Of a stretch of 64,000 nucleotides of DNA, positions 39,158 through 49,602 are shown piece after piece (positions within the stretch are counted from its first letter, which is position 1; every line of letters begins with the position of its first letter). Below the pieces are notes generated by a model. The model saw only the letters and a list, made by a program, of their open reading frames with translations. It ran no database searches and was not told the origin of the DNA. Source of the stretch: Phycisphaerales bacterium (GTDB taxonomy: Bacteria > Planctomycetota > Phycisphaerae > Phycisphaerales > UBA1924); contig WFPK01000053.1 of the NCBI GenBank assembly GCA_015487555.1, positions 1 through 64,000 of the forward strand, read 5' to 3'. The position numbers and the translations under genes were made by a program.

Positions 39158-39550
39158 CTCACCTCAGCCATTTCGTGTTTGACCCAACATACAAACACCT
39201 AACTACAATGGGAGTGGGTTCGCATACACCATATCCAAAACGGGAAACAAATGTGCAACCCAAGGGCACCAAATGATCCGTTTATAACCGGCCGTTCTGA
39301 TATTTTATAAGCAGTTTTCTGTTTCTACCCCGTCTTTTTTCTGTTATACTGTATTTATCGGGCTCACCGATTTTGTGAGGGATTTCTATGAGGGGCGATC
39401 TGCAATCCGAGTAAGAGATGCCAGGCGTTTGGTCAAACGCTTCTGGGCTGTGATGTTGGGTTGTGGTGTGTTGTTGAGTTGGTCGTCCTTGAGATATACA
39501 CAAAGAAAGCCTGCAGTATGGCTTTCACCAACTACAAGGGAGAAAGACAA

Positions 39551-41695
39551 ATGAAACGGCCCAATGTCTTTGCCTCGATTGCGGGTATCACCGCATTGAG
39601 TGCACTCATCGTAACGGGTGCTTCGGCAGCCAATCAAGACCCATCGTTGCGCGAAGGGATGCGCCCGGTCGTCACCGAAGGAGCGCCGGTCTCGCCTGTC
39701 TCGGGCGAGCACGCCGGCGAGCTCTTCCGGGCCAAAGTCTCGCAAGATCGAAAAGTTACACTTCCGCATCCACCAATCGACCAGATTCCATGGATGCCCA
39801 TGCCCGATCCGATCGCACCGGGGATCACTCCTGCCGGTGGTGAATCGGGCATGACCTTCCACGATGCGCTCACAGGTGAAACCCGCGAGCTGCCTCTGAA
39901 TCCATCGGGCACCAATGCCATCGGCGGCCAAAGCATCGAAGGTGATTATCCAGGGTTCGGAAACCTGATTGACAACTCCGATGAGATCGGACGAGGATTT
40001 GGGAGCATGACCCTTGCCGGTGGGCTCAGCTCTTGGCCTCGCTCGGGCAATGTGAAACTCGTCATGCGATTCACCGATGTCAATGGCATCCAACGCTGGT
40101 TCGTTTGCTCAGGATCAATGCAAGATTCGGGCGTTGTGCTCACTGCTGCCCATTGTGTCTATGCCCGAACACCAAATGGAATCGTCATCAATGACTGGGC
40201 TGACATCGTGTATGTCTACCCGGCATGGGACGGCGTCTCGAACAACGGCCAGTTTGATGCCCCCGATAGCAACGAAGTGATTGAAAACTTTGGATACGCC
40301 TTTGGTTCTTCATTCCTCGCAGGAACAAACTACATCAACAACGGCGACTGGGACGCCGACGCAGGGCTTATCCGCATCACCCGAGGCTCAAGCCGAAGTG
40401 TCGGGATGCTCACCGGATGGTATGGATGGGCATGGGGACAGAGCTGCGCCACCATCCAATCCCGCACCTACCACAACTTCTCATACCCTACAGAAAACTG
40501 CCCAACACCCGGGCTCCACACCGGAACCGATATGTACTACTGGAACGGTACGATCGACTCGTGCCCCAACAACCAGATGGAACTGACCACCGGGGGCAAC
40601 TGCCTCGATACCGTCTGGGGTGGAATGTCAGGCTCGGGCATGTACTACATCGTCGACGACAACCGATATGTCCACGCGGTCTGCTCGACCTCGAATCGAA
40701 ACGACTGGGGACGCTATTGCAAACTCTGGGAAACCTTCGTCAACGATATGCAAACCTTTGAAAACAACACCCGAGGCAACACCTTTGATCTCGAATCGCT
40801 CCGGTTCCGTGCGGGCGGATCGACCAGCGTGTTCCAAGGACAAGCAATGGACGCAGATGCATCCGTCTTGGTTGTCAACGCAACCAACAACAATCCAGCT
40901 GCCGATTCGTATACCCTCCGGGTCTACCTCTCGACCAACAACAACATTTCCTCAGCCGATACACTCTTGGCGACCTGGGTCTACAACACCAACTTCGCCG
41001 CGATGCAAATACGAAATTTCATCGTCCCCGCGCCGGTGATCCCACTCGACACACCTCCGGGCGACTACTGGATCGGAGCGATTCTCGATTCTGGAACCGA
41101 CAGCATTTCGTCGAACAATGATACCGATACCTGGGATGCCCAGCAGATCACCGTCAACCTGGCGAGGCCTGATCTTGATGCCACACTCTGCGATGCAGTA
41201 TCAGGAACTTACTACCAAGGCGAAACCGTCTCGGTGACACACCGGACATTCAACATCGGCGAGCGCATCTCGGGCGATGTCAGCTTGGAGTTCCGCGCCT
41301 CGACCAACCAGATCATCTCGACCTTTGACACCTTCATGGAGGACCGCTCCTACAACCCACTCCCCGTTGGCAATAGCATCTGGGTCGTCTCCACTGTCCA
41401 GATTCCTGACGATCTCCCTCCGGGTGATTACTACATCGGGACAATCGTCGATGAATCGCTCGGGCTTGATCCAACCTTCAGCAACAACTGGGTCTCGGAT
41501 ACCGATACCATCACCGTGCTCGCGCCGTGCCGGCCTGATCTGAACGGCGATGGTCGGCTCAACTTCTTCGATGTCTCGGCCTTCCTCACCGCGTTCAACG
41601 CAATGGATCCCGTTGCCGATTTCAACGACGATGGACAGTTCAACTTCTTCGATGTCTCGGCCTTCCTCGCAGCATTCAGCGCTGGTTGCCCATAA
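39551..41695 (+). CDS. Secreted trypsin-like serine protease with CARDB-like repeats and GC-type dockerin-like module
   Basis: GVVLTAAHCVYA (His), WDADAGLIRI (Asp), WGGMSGSGMYYI (Ser); C-term CRPDLNGDGRLNFFDVSAFL..FSAGCP. Confidence 0.85.
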   Translation: MKRPNVFASIAGITALSALIVTGASAANQDPSLREGMRPVVTEGAPVSPVSGEHAGELFRAKVSQDRKVTLPHPPIDQIPWMPMPDPIAPGITPAGGESGMTFHDALTGETRELPLNPSGTNAIGGQSIEGDYPGFGNLIDNSDEIGRGFGSMTLAGGLSSWPRSGNVKLVMRFTDVNGIQRWFVCSGSMQDSGVVLTAAHCVYARTPNGIVINDWADIVYVYPAWDGVSNNGQFDAPDSNEVIENFGYAFGSSFLAGTNYINNGDWDADAGLIRITRGSSRSVGMLTGWYGWAWGQSCATIQSRTYHNFSYPTENCPTPGLHTGTDMYYWNGTIDSCPNNQMELTTGGNCLDTVWGGMSGSGMYYIVDDNRYVHAVCSTSNRNDWGRYCKLWETFVNDMQTFENNTRGNTFDLESLRFRAGGSTSVFQGQAMDADASVLVVNATNNNPAADSYTLRVYLSTNNNISSADTLLATWVYNTNFAAMQIRNFIVPAPVIPLDTPPGDYWIGAILDSGTDSISSNNDTDTWDAQQITVNLARPDLDATLCDAVSGTYYQGETVSVTHRTFNIGERISGDVSLEFRASTNQIISTFDTFMEDRSYNPLPVGNSIWVVSTVQIPDDLPPGDYYIGTIVDESLGLDPTFSNNWVSDTDTITVLAPCRPDLNGDGRLNFFDVSAFLTAFNAMDPVADFNDDGQFNFFDVSAFLAAFSAGCP

Positions 41696-41720
41696 TCCAT
41701 CGAATCCATCTCAACACCCA

Positions 41721-41747
41721 ACCGGGCCTTTGTGCCCGGTTTTTTTA
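41721..41747 (+). terminator. Rho-independent terminator
   Basis: ACCGGGC ctttgt GCCCGGT TTTTTT. Confidence 0.88.
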
Positions 41748-41872
41748 TTGCCTTCTTGGCGCACATCACCTCCTCCGAAAGCCTGGAGAGGCGAAAAGAA
41801 CGGTTCTTCGATAGAAAAAAACCCCCAACTCAAACGAGCTGGGGGTTGGGCTGTGATTCTGGATTCGATCAC

Positions 41873-43843
41873 TCAGACCGTGACGCCCAGGAGCTCCATG
41901 ACCTTGTTGGCGATGTCCTGGGCAGTAAGCCCGCACATTTCGAGCATTTCCTCTGCGGTGCGGGCGCTCTTAGGAATCTGCTTGACGAACATCTGAGCGA
42001 GTTCAAACCCATCGCCGGATTCCATCAGTGCATCAGCGATCGCCGAGCCGAGCCCGCCGCCGTAGTTATCTTCGAGCGAGATGACGAACCCGCCGTTCTC
42101 GCCGACGATATCGAGAAGCTTGTCGGTATCGAACGGGATCGAATACATATCGAGCAGCGTCGCGCTCACGCCGGCCTTATCAAGAATCTCGACAGCCTTG
42201 TTGCCCTCGTGAACCATAATCCCCGATGCGGCGAGCACGATATCGCGTCCCTGGGCGAGGGTTTCAAACCCGCCGAGGTTGAAGACATGGTCATCGGAGT
42301 AGAGCAGCTCGGTGTCGGCACGGATTGTCCGCATGTAGCACACGGATTCATACTCAGCCATCACGCCAGTGAGGGCGTAGGCCGCGTAGGCGTCGGCGGG
42401 CTGAAGGATGTAGCACCCCGGGTTGCCGTGGTGATCGGTCATCGTCGAGAACGAGCGGAACCAGGCAACATCGGGCAGCGACATCTGGCTTGGCCCGTCG
42501 GCTGCCAGGGTGATCCCGGCGTGCGAGCCCACGAGCTTGATATTGGCGCCCGAGTTGATCGCCATCTCGATCTGGTCGTAAGCCCGGTTCATGAACTTGG
42601 CGAAGGTCGAGCAGAAGGGCATCTTGCCCGCTGCGCTCATGCCCGCGCCAACCGAGACCATGTTCTGCTCAGCGATCTTGCACTCAACGAATCGCGATTC
42701 GAGCGAAGCGTCTTTCTTGAAGGTTTCCGCGAAAGTCGAGTTGGACACATCCGCATCGAGGACGACAACATCGGAGTTGATGCTGCCCAATGCCCGCAAC
42801 GCCACGCCATAGGCTTTGCGGGTGGCGAATCGGCCCGATTGAAGCACATGCCCCATGTCCATTGACTCCATCGCAGCACTCAAAGGCGGCAGCTCGGCAT
42901 CGTTGGCAGACTTGGCGGGCGCTTCGGTGGGTGGCTCGATGGTGAACTCGTCTGTGCCGCTCAGTGCGCTGGTGAGCTCGATGCGTCGCTCGGCGAGCTC
43001 GCCGAGTGCTTTCTGGAGGGCATCACCGGTCGCGGGTTTGCCGTGCCAGCCGCCGCCTTGCATCGACGGTGCCCCCCAGCCTTTGACGGTCTTGGCGATG
43101 ATCGCGATGGGTTTGGCGTTTTCGTTGGCCGAATTTTCGATGAACTTATCAAAGGCCGACTTGATCTGATTGGGTGCGTGCCCGTCGATCTCGATGACTT
43201 CAAACCCATAAGCCTGGAGCTTGTGGGTGAGCACCTCGGGGCTTTGCTGTCCCGAAACCCGGTCGGCCTGCCCGTATTGGTTGCAGTTGAAGATCGTACA
43301 AACATTGGTCAGCTGATGATCGACGATGAAGTCGAGTGCTTCAGCGACCTGTCCTTCGCGTGCTTCGCCATCGCCGACGATGCAGTAGACGCGTCGGTCG
43401 AGCCCGTCGATCCGTGCCGCTTTGGCAACACCGGCTGCGACACTGAGCCCTTGTCCAAGCGACCCGGTTGCCGCGTCGAAGAAATCGACGCCTTCCATTG
43501 GATTGGGATGTCCATCGAGCACCGAGTGCCAATCGCGCAAGGTGGAGAGATCATCAACGCTCAGCTTGCGTTTATTATCGTCTTTACCGACCACAACCCC
43601 GAGCGTCGCCATCGCAGCGTACACCGCGGGGACTGCATGCCCCTCGGAGAGGACCAGTCGATCCGAGGTCGGGTAGTTTGGGTAATCCGGGCTCCATCGC
43701 ATCGAGGTAAACATCAGCGTGGTGACGAGGTGTCCGATGCTCATCGCACTCGTTGGGTGTCCGGTGCCCGCAGCAGCCGTCATCTCTAAGCTCAACCGAT
43801 CGAGTTCCAACGCCTGGGCGTGTACTGCAGCTTCGTATGACAT
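41873..43843 (-). CDS. tkt: Transketolase
   Basis: MTAAAGTGHPTSAMSIGHLVTTLMF, FIVDHQLTNVCTIFNCNQYGQAD; C-terminal half with YDQIEMAI and SHAGITLAADGPSQMSLPDVAWFRSF. Confidence 0.92.
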   Translation of the reverse strand: MSYEAAVHAQALELDRLSLEMTAAAGTGHPTSAMSIGHLVTTLMFTSMRWSPDYPNYPTSDRLVLSEGHAVPAVYAAMATLGVVVGKDDNKRKLSVDDLSTLRDWHSVLDGHPNPMEGVDFFDAATGSLGQGLSVAAGVAKAARIDGLDRRVYCIVGDGEAREGQVAEALDFIVDHQLTNVCTIFNCNQYGQADRVSGQQSPEVLTHKLQAYGFEVIEIDGHAPNQIKSAFDKFIENSANENAKPIAIIAKTVKGWGAPSMQGGGWHGKPATGDALQKALGELAERRIELTSALSGTDEFTIEPPTEAPAKSANDAELPPLSAAMESMDMGHVLQSGRFATRKAYGVALRALGSINSDVVVLDADVSNSTFAETFKKDASLESRFVECKIAEQNMVSVGAGMSAAGKMPFCSTFAKFMNRAYDQIEMAINSGANIKLVGSHAGITLAADGPSQMSLPDVAWFRSFSTMTDHHGNPGCYILQPADAYAAYALTGVMAEYESVCYMRTIRADTELLYSDDHVFNLGGFETLAQGRDIVLAASGIMVHEGNKAVEILDKAGVSATLLDMYSIPFDTDKLLDIVGENGGFVISLEDNYGGGLGSAIADALMESGDGFELAQMFVKQIPKSARTAEEMLEMCGLTAQDIANKVMELLGVTV

Positions 43844-44279
43844 GTGTCTATTCCTTGTTGTTGAACGGCATTGTCGTTGAGTTCTCACGCCCAAAACGAC
43901 CAACGCCGTGGCTTCTTAGGGATTCCCCGCGCCTCTACACGAGGAGTTTGGAGTCCTAGAGCACGGCGCAGCGTACATTCAGATTATGCCCCCATCCTAG
44001 CTCTGCACCACAATCCATGCGCGCCATCGACGCTTGATTCAGACGCAATTCTTCATTTGGCGCGCGATTTGCTTGGTTCATCCACAACCTATCCCCAATT
44101 GCATATGCCAGCCTGGTGCAGATTTGTGCACAACCCACGATCTGGTGGATTTTCATGCACTCAACGACACGATAAGCCCCCGGATCAACCCCCAATCGCC
44201 TACCATACCACACACGAAACGAACCAGAACCAGCAGCCTCTTTCTGAATCGAAAGATGGGCAGCATGTGGAGTTACGCG

Positions 44280-45449
44280 ATGAAAGTCATCTGTGAACGA
44301 GCCGCCCTTCTCGAAGCGGTCAATCAAGTCTCAGGCGTGGTCGCCTCTCGATCCCCGCGCCCCCAACTTACCTGCATCAAGCTCGCTGCAACCAAATCCG
44401 ATGAGGGGGCCGAGCTCACCCTCTCGGGCACCGACGCCGAGATTTCGCTCACCGTCCGCATCGGACGCGTCGATGTCGCCCAAGAAGGCTCAGCCCTGAT
44501 CCCCGCGGACAAACTCCGCCAGATCATCTCCGCTGAAGAGAACGAATCAACCCTCACCCTCGAAACCGCAGGCGAGACCACCACAATCAAAGGCGAAGAC
44601 GCCCTCTTCTCGCTCCACGGATTCGATCCTGCCGATTTTCCCGCTTTGGCCGACTATAAAGCCATCGCGGAAGGATCTGCCGCCTCGGCAGCAGCCAAAT
44701 CGCTCTTTGCCACCCAGGCAGGGGTCATTGATTCGCTCGTTACCCGCACACTCTTCGCAGCAGCCCGCGAAAACTCCCGGTACGCAATCAATGGCGTGCT
44801 CATGGTCCGCGAGGGCAAAAAGCTCGATATGATCGCCACCGACGGACGCCGATTGGCCAAATCCTCTGTCATCATCTCCAGCGCTGGCGAGGATACCCAG
44901 TGCATCATCCCATCCAAAGCACTCTCGATGATCCAGAAACTCGCGGTCGATCAGGATGAGCCTGTCCATGTTGCCATCACTGACAATCAGGCGGTCTTCG
45001 CCTTTGGCGATGAGCCGACCGACTCGCGGGCTGTTCTGACCACCAACCTCGTCGAAGGCACCTTCCCGCCTTACGAAGATGTCATCCCCCGTGATCTCGA
45101 TATCAAGGTCACCTTCAATCGCGATACCCTCGCCTCGGCGGTCAAACGGGCAGCCCTGCTGACCAACGAAGAATCCCGAGGTGTTCGGCTCACATTTACA
45201 GGCGAAAACCAATCCCTCGAACTCTCAAGCCGAGCACCAGAAATGGGCGAAGCGAACATTACCGTCGATCTGGCAGCCTACGACGGCAACGACATCGAAA
45301 TCGGGTTCAACCCCACCTTCATCACCGACGCCCTCAAAGTCATCACCGATCCAGAAATCATGATCGAGCTCAAAGCCCCCAATAAACCCGGGCTCTTCAA
45401 AGCTGGGAATGATTTTCTCTATGTCGTGATGCCGGTGAATCTGAGCTAG
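44280..45449 (+). CDS. dnaN: DNA polymerase III subunit beta (sliding clamp)
   Basis: MKVICERAALLEAVNQVSGVVASRSPRPQLTCIKL; ATDGRRLA; C-term NDFLYVVMPVNLS. Confidence 0.95.
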   Translation: MKVICERAALLEAVNQVSGVVASRSPRPQLTCIKLAATKSDEGAELTLSGTDAEISLTVRIGRVDVAQEGSALIPADKLRQIISAEENESTLTLETAGETTTIKGEDALFSLHGFDPADFPALADYKAIAEGSAASAAAKSLFATQAGVIDSLVTRTLFAAARENSRYAINGVLMVREGKKLDMIATDGRRLAKSSVIISSAGEDTQCIIPSKALSMIQKLAVDQDEPVHVAITDNQAVFAFGDEPTDSRAVLTTNLVEGTFPPYEDVIPRDLDIKVTFNRDTLASAVKRAALLTNEESRGVRLTFTGENQSLELSSRAPEMGEANITVDLAAYDGNDIEIGFNPTFITDALKVITDPEIMIELKAPNKPGLFKAGNDFLYVVMPVNLS

Positions 45450-45563
45450 AGCGTGTCTGAGGGCTCGTTTGAGGGCTCATTGGCCATACCAAAACGCATT
45501 TGGACACAACCATCTTCTTTGGGAACGGTTCCAATCAGATGCATGCCATCCAAAGACGCGCCA

Positions 45564-46082
45564 TCATGCTGCGTCGTGGGTTCGGTGCGTTCTTTGGGTT
45601 GGTTTCGATTGGCTCGGCGCATCGCCTGGATCAGCGACGCGGGCATGGCGGGCAGCGTGCAAATCCCGGCTATGGGATGCATGGGCGACGCTGGATGGAG
45701 ATTGCAATTGTTGATAACTCGATCTCTGGGTAGACTTTACAACGGCTTGGTCGTATTTCAGGCTCAGCAAGGTCAGGGCGGGCATCACCAGCAGAGCAAC
45801 GATGGCGAAGAGCTCGGCGGTGCCTAAGGTGCCGAGTGTTTCTGGGCGAACCATCACGATCATCAACACAACGCCCAGCACCAGACACCCCGCCCCGATC
45901 GTAACTAGGAGTCCTCGGCGGATGCGTGTCCACAGAGATACCCCACCGGCGGGGGGGTTGGGTACCCGAGCATACAAATCATGATTCTCCAAAGATCGTC
46001 CCTCTGCATTGTTCGAGATGCAGCTGTGCATCAATGCGGATACTCTATCCTCTTCGAGAAGTCGGGAGTTGAGGATTGGCAC
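45564..46082 (-). CDS. Hypothetical small membrane protein
   Basis: Two TM helices (LLVTIGAGCLVLGVVLMIVMV; LFAIVALLVMPALTLLSL); start uncertain, possibly 46031. Confidence 0.5.
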   Translation of the reverse strand: MPILNSRLLEEDRVSALMHSCISNNAEGRSLENHDLYARVPNPPAGGVSLWTRIRRGLLVTIGAGCLVLGVVLMIVMVRPETLGTLGTAELFAIVALLVMPALTLLSLKYDQAVVKSTQRSSYQQLQSPSSVAHASHSRDLHAARHARVADPGDAPSQSKPTQRTHRTHDAA

Positions 46083-46169
46083 AGGATTTCGTCAAAACAA
46101 ATCAGATCAATCACGCCAACCGTTTGTGTTGGACGCGGTAGGCGGGTATCGTCCACACCAAAGAGGTTT

Positions 46170-48785
46170 ATGTTGTTGAAGATTTCCCACATCACCCACA
46201 CCACCCCCTCCCCTGGCTCGACCTTGCTGGCGATTATTGCTGGTGCGGGCGTTGTGTGCGCCAGTGTTTCCCATGCCGGGACGATTGATCCGCCGACGGA
46301 TTCGCCCAGGGTTTCGGGCTTTGAAGCGTCCGAGCCCGAGCAAGACAAGAGCATGGATGTTTATGAGCACCGGATGATCGCCAGCGTCTCGGTCCGTCCG
46401 GTGATGATCGGCAGCACCCAAAGCCCACTGACGACCCAAGCCCAGCAAGAAGCCCTCAACAATATCCGCTCGCGTCCCGGAGCCCTCTTCGATGCCGAGA
46501 TGATCCGAAGCGATATCCGCAGACTCAATCGGCTCGGATCGTTCTCACGCGTCGAGGTCTACGCCGGGATCAACGACGACGGGTCGGTCGAGCTCGTCTT
46601 TGAAGTCCTCGAGCGCCAGCTCGTCGTCGATGTCCAGGTTGCAGGCAACGAGCAGATCAACGATTCCGAGATCGCTGCGGTGGTCGATGTCACCTCGGGC
46701 ACGCCCATCGACCGATTCCAGATCGACCGCTCAGCCAGGCGCATCGAAGACCTCTACCGCCAGAAGGGCTACTACTACGCGCGGGTCTCGATCGACGAGG
46801 AGGAGCTCGCCGACACCGGATTGGTCCTCTTCCGGATTCTCGAAGGCGAACGGCTCAAAGTCACCGCGATCCGCTTTTCAGGGCACGAAACATTCTCTGC
46901 CAAACAGCTCCGTCGGGAGGTCGATACCAAGGTCGCTTCGTTTTTCCGCAAGGGTCAGCTCGACGATGACAAGCTCGATGCCGACATCGCCAACCTGATT
47001 CGTTTTTACCGTGATCGTGGATACCTCGATATCCGCGCCGATCGGCTGATTCAGCCCGCGCCCAACGGGCGCGAAGCGATCATCACCTATCTCATCGAAG
47101 AAGGCCCGCTGTACCTTCTGCGTTCGGTGCAGATCAACATCGAAACCGAGCCCGGGAGTGAGCCCGTTTACAATCGCGCCCAGATCGCCGGATTGATGAG
47201 CATCAAGGCTGGCGAGGTCTACTCGGTTCGTAAGCTCGACGACTCGATCAAGGCGATCCGCTCGGCGTACGGGCAGATGGGCTATGTTGATGCTGCGCAA
47301 GAGAGCCCGCAGAAAATCTTCCGGATCGAGAAGCGAGACCCCACCGAGCCTCTGGTCGATCTGATCGTCATGATTAGCGAGGGCAAGCGGTACCGTGTCG
47401 GCGAGGTCATCATCCAGGGCAACGATCTCACTCGCCAGGAGGTCATCCGCAGGCAAGTCGAGCTTCGCCCGATGCGTCCGCTCGATACCACCGCGGTCGA
47501 GCGATCAAAGATCCGCCTGCGCCGTCTTCAGCTTTTCAACCGCCGAACCGGCGCAATCATCACTCCCCAAGAACCAGGCGTCGAGTTCTTCGCCGAGGTC
47601 TGGGATAACGAGTTTGTCCCGCGGGCAAAGAAAACCAAAGCCAAGGCTGCCCCGGGCACACGCATCACGCTCGATCCCAACGATGAATCCAACTACCGCG
47701 ATGTGCTCATCGAAATCGAAGAGACCAACACCGGCTCATTCGACATCGGCGGAGCCGTCTCGTCGGACTCGGGGGTCGTCGGACGCATCGCCCTGACACA
47801 GCGCAACTTCGATATCCGCGATACACCCGATTCACCCGGCGAGTTCTTCTCAGGACGCGCCTTCCGAGGCGGCGGGCAAACCTTTCAGATCGAGCTCCTC
47901 CCCGGCAACCGCATCCAGACCTACTCGATTGGATTGACCGAGCCCTACCTGTTTGAATCAAACTACTCCGGATCGACAAGCCTCTTCTACCGCAACCGAG
48001 ACTTCGACGAGTTTGACGAGCAGCGCATGGGCACCCGCCTGGGGCTCGGCAGACGCTTTGGAACGCGATGGAACGGCAATCTGACCTTCCGGGCCGAGGA
48101 GGTTGAGCTCTCGGACATCGAGCCCGATCGTCCGGTCGATATCTTCGCCGTCGCCGATGCGAGTCTGCTCGTTGGGCTCCGCGGCAGCCTCAAGCGGACA
48201 ACACTCGATTCACTCACCAGACCGACCAAGGGATCGCGCACAAGCATCTCGCTCGAGCAAGTCGTCGGCGACTTCGAGTTCACCAAGTTCGAAGCTTCCC
48301 ACTCCACCTTCATCCCCCTCCGCGAAGACTACCTGGGCCGACCCACTATCCTCAACCTGCGCTCGAGCATCGGGTACATCCCCCAAGGGCGGGACAACAC
48401 CCCGACCTACGAGCGGTTTTATATGGGCGGACAGAGTTTCCGTGGATTTGATTTCCGCACCGTCTCGCCCAAGGGCATCCGCAACGACAACGGGCTGCCT
48501 TCAACCGATTCAGTCGGAGGCACATGGAAACTCTTTGCCAGTGCGCAGGTCGAGCAGCCGCTCTATGAAGATATCTTCTCGCTTGTCGGGTTTGTCGATG
48601 CCGGGACGGTTTCGTTTGATCCTGGGTTTGACGAGTTGCGTGTTTCGGTCGGGGTTGGCATCCGTTTCCATATCCCCGCGTTGAGCCCTGCTCCGTTGGC
48701 CTTTGATTTCGGATTCCCAATTCTGAGTGAAGACGATGACGACAAGCGGCTCTTCACCTTCACCATCGACCTGCCCTTCAACTAA
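46170..48785 (+). CDS. bamA: Outer membrane protein assembly factor BamA (POTRA + Omp85 barrel)
   Basis: Repeated POTRA pattern (RIEDLYRQKGYYYARV, LIRFYRDRGYLDIRADR); barrel with GGQSFRGFDFRTVSPKG and terminal Phe-Asn. Confidence 0.88.
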   Translation: MLLKISHITHTTPSPGSTLLAIIAGAGVVCASVSHAGTIDPPTDSPRVSGFEASEPEQDKSMDVYEHRMIASVSVRPVMIGSTQSPLTTQAQQEALNNIRSRPGALFDAEMIRSDIRRLNRLGSFSRVEVYAGINDDGSVELVFEVLERQLVVDVQVAGNEQINDSEIAAVVDVTSGTPIDRFQIDRSARRIEDLYRQKGYYYARVSIDEEELADTGLVLFRILEGERLKVTAIRFSGHETFSAKQLRREVDTKVASFFRKGQLDDDKLDADIANLIRFYRDRGYLDIRADRLIQPAPNGREAIITYLIEEGPLYLLRSVQINIETEPGSEPVYNRAQIAGLMSIKAGEVYSVRKLDDSIKAIRSAYGQMGYVDAAQESPQKIFRIEKRDPTEPLVDLIVMISEGKRYRVGEVIIQGNDLTRQEVIRRQVELRPMRPLDTTAVERSKIRLRRLQLFNRRTGAIITPQEPGVEFFAEVWDNEFVPRAKKTKAKAAPGTRITLDPNDESNYRDVLIEIEETNTGSFDIGGAVSSDSGVVGRIALTQRNFDIRDTPDSPGEFFSGRAFRGGGQTFQIELLPGNRIQTYSIGLTEPYLFESNYSGSTSLFYRNRDFDEFDEQRMGTRLGLGRRFGTRWNGNLTFRAEEVELSDIEPDRPVDIFAVADASLLVGLRGSLKRTTLDSLTRPTKGSRTSISLEQVVGDFEFTKFEASHSTFIPLREDYLGRPTILNLRSSIGYIPQGRDNTPTYERFYMGGQSFRGFDFRTVSPKGIRNDNGLPSTDSVGGTWKLFASAQVEQPLYEDIFSLVGFVDAGTVSFDPGFDELRVSVGVGIRFHIPALSPAPLAFDFGFPILSEDDDDKRLFTFTIDLPFN

Positions 48786-48935
48786 ACTTTGCCCGATCAA
48801 CCGACCAGATCAGGCGTGAAATCCACCAGAAATGGACAAACACAGGCATATTCGCCTGCTTGATGTCAACCAACGCATCTTTTTCCGGTATACCATTGAA
48901 GCAGACATCCATCGGCACGCACGGAGGTTCCCCAT

Positions 48936-49553
48936 ATGCACACACATCACACCCGCCCTCTTCACATGCTTTGGGTCGCTCTGGCAGCGATCGTCGCCGC
49001 CTTTGCCTGGCAGGCCGGGGCCAATGCTGTTCGCCCGCCCGCCCTGCCCACCGCGGTTGCCACGGTTGATATCGTCGAAATTTTCGAGAAGCTCGACGAG
49101 CTCCGCGTCCGCGAGGACGAGCTCGAAGCCAACAAAAACGCGCGCCAGGCCCAGCTTCAAGAGGTCGCCGACCAGATCAACATCCTCAAAGCCGACCTCG
49201 AAGCAGGCACCCCGGGCACCGATGAATACAAAGACAAAATTCGCCAGATGATGGAAATCCAGGCGGTCTACGAAGCACGAGGCAACGCTCTGGGCCAAAT
49301 CCTCTCGATCGACCGAGGCAATGTCACCCGCGAAACCTACGAAAAAATTACCGATGCCATCGCACGGATTGCTGATCGCGAAGGATACGACATCGTCCTC
49401 TTTGATGACTCGCTCTTCCTGGTCCCCGAAGGAGCCCAATATCAAGATGTGTTCCGTTCGATCGTTTCGCGGAGTGTAATTTATCGTCACGAGGGCGTGG
49501 ATATCACCGATCAGGTCATCACCATGATGAACAACGAGTTCAACACCCCCTGA
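48936..49553 (+). CDS. OmpH/Skp family outer membrane chaperone
   Basis: TM/signal then VATVDIVEIFEKLDELRVREDELEANKNARQAQLQEVADQ coiled coil; located between bamA and lpxD. Confidence 0.8.
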   Translation: MHTHHTRPLHMLWVALAAIVAAFAWQAGANAVRPPALPTAVATVDIVEIFEKLDELRVREDELEANKNARQAQLQEVADQINILKADLEAGTPGTDEYKDKIRQMMEIQAVYEARGNALGQILSIDRGNVTRETYEKITDAIARIADREGYDIVLFDDSLFLVPEGAQYQDVFRSIVSRSVIYRHEGVDITDQVITMMNNEFNTP

Positions 49554-49602
49554 TCTACGCTCAGCAGCGTTGCCAAGAAATCGATGAAAAGAGGCCCTGC
49601 GG

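Noticed and set aside
41732-42865. 377-aa plus-strand ORF opposite tkt
   Set aside because: Shadow of transketolase; no recognisable family and biased composition.
45453-45827. Plus-strand ORF after dnaN (MSEGSFEGSLAIPKRIW..)
   Set aside because: Overlaps a more plausible minus-strand membrane protein; composition unconvincing.
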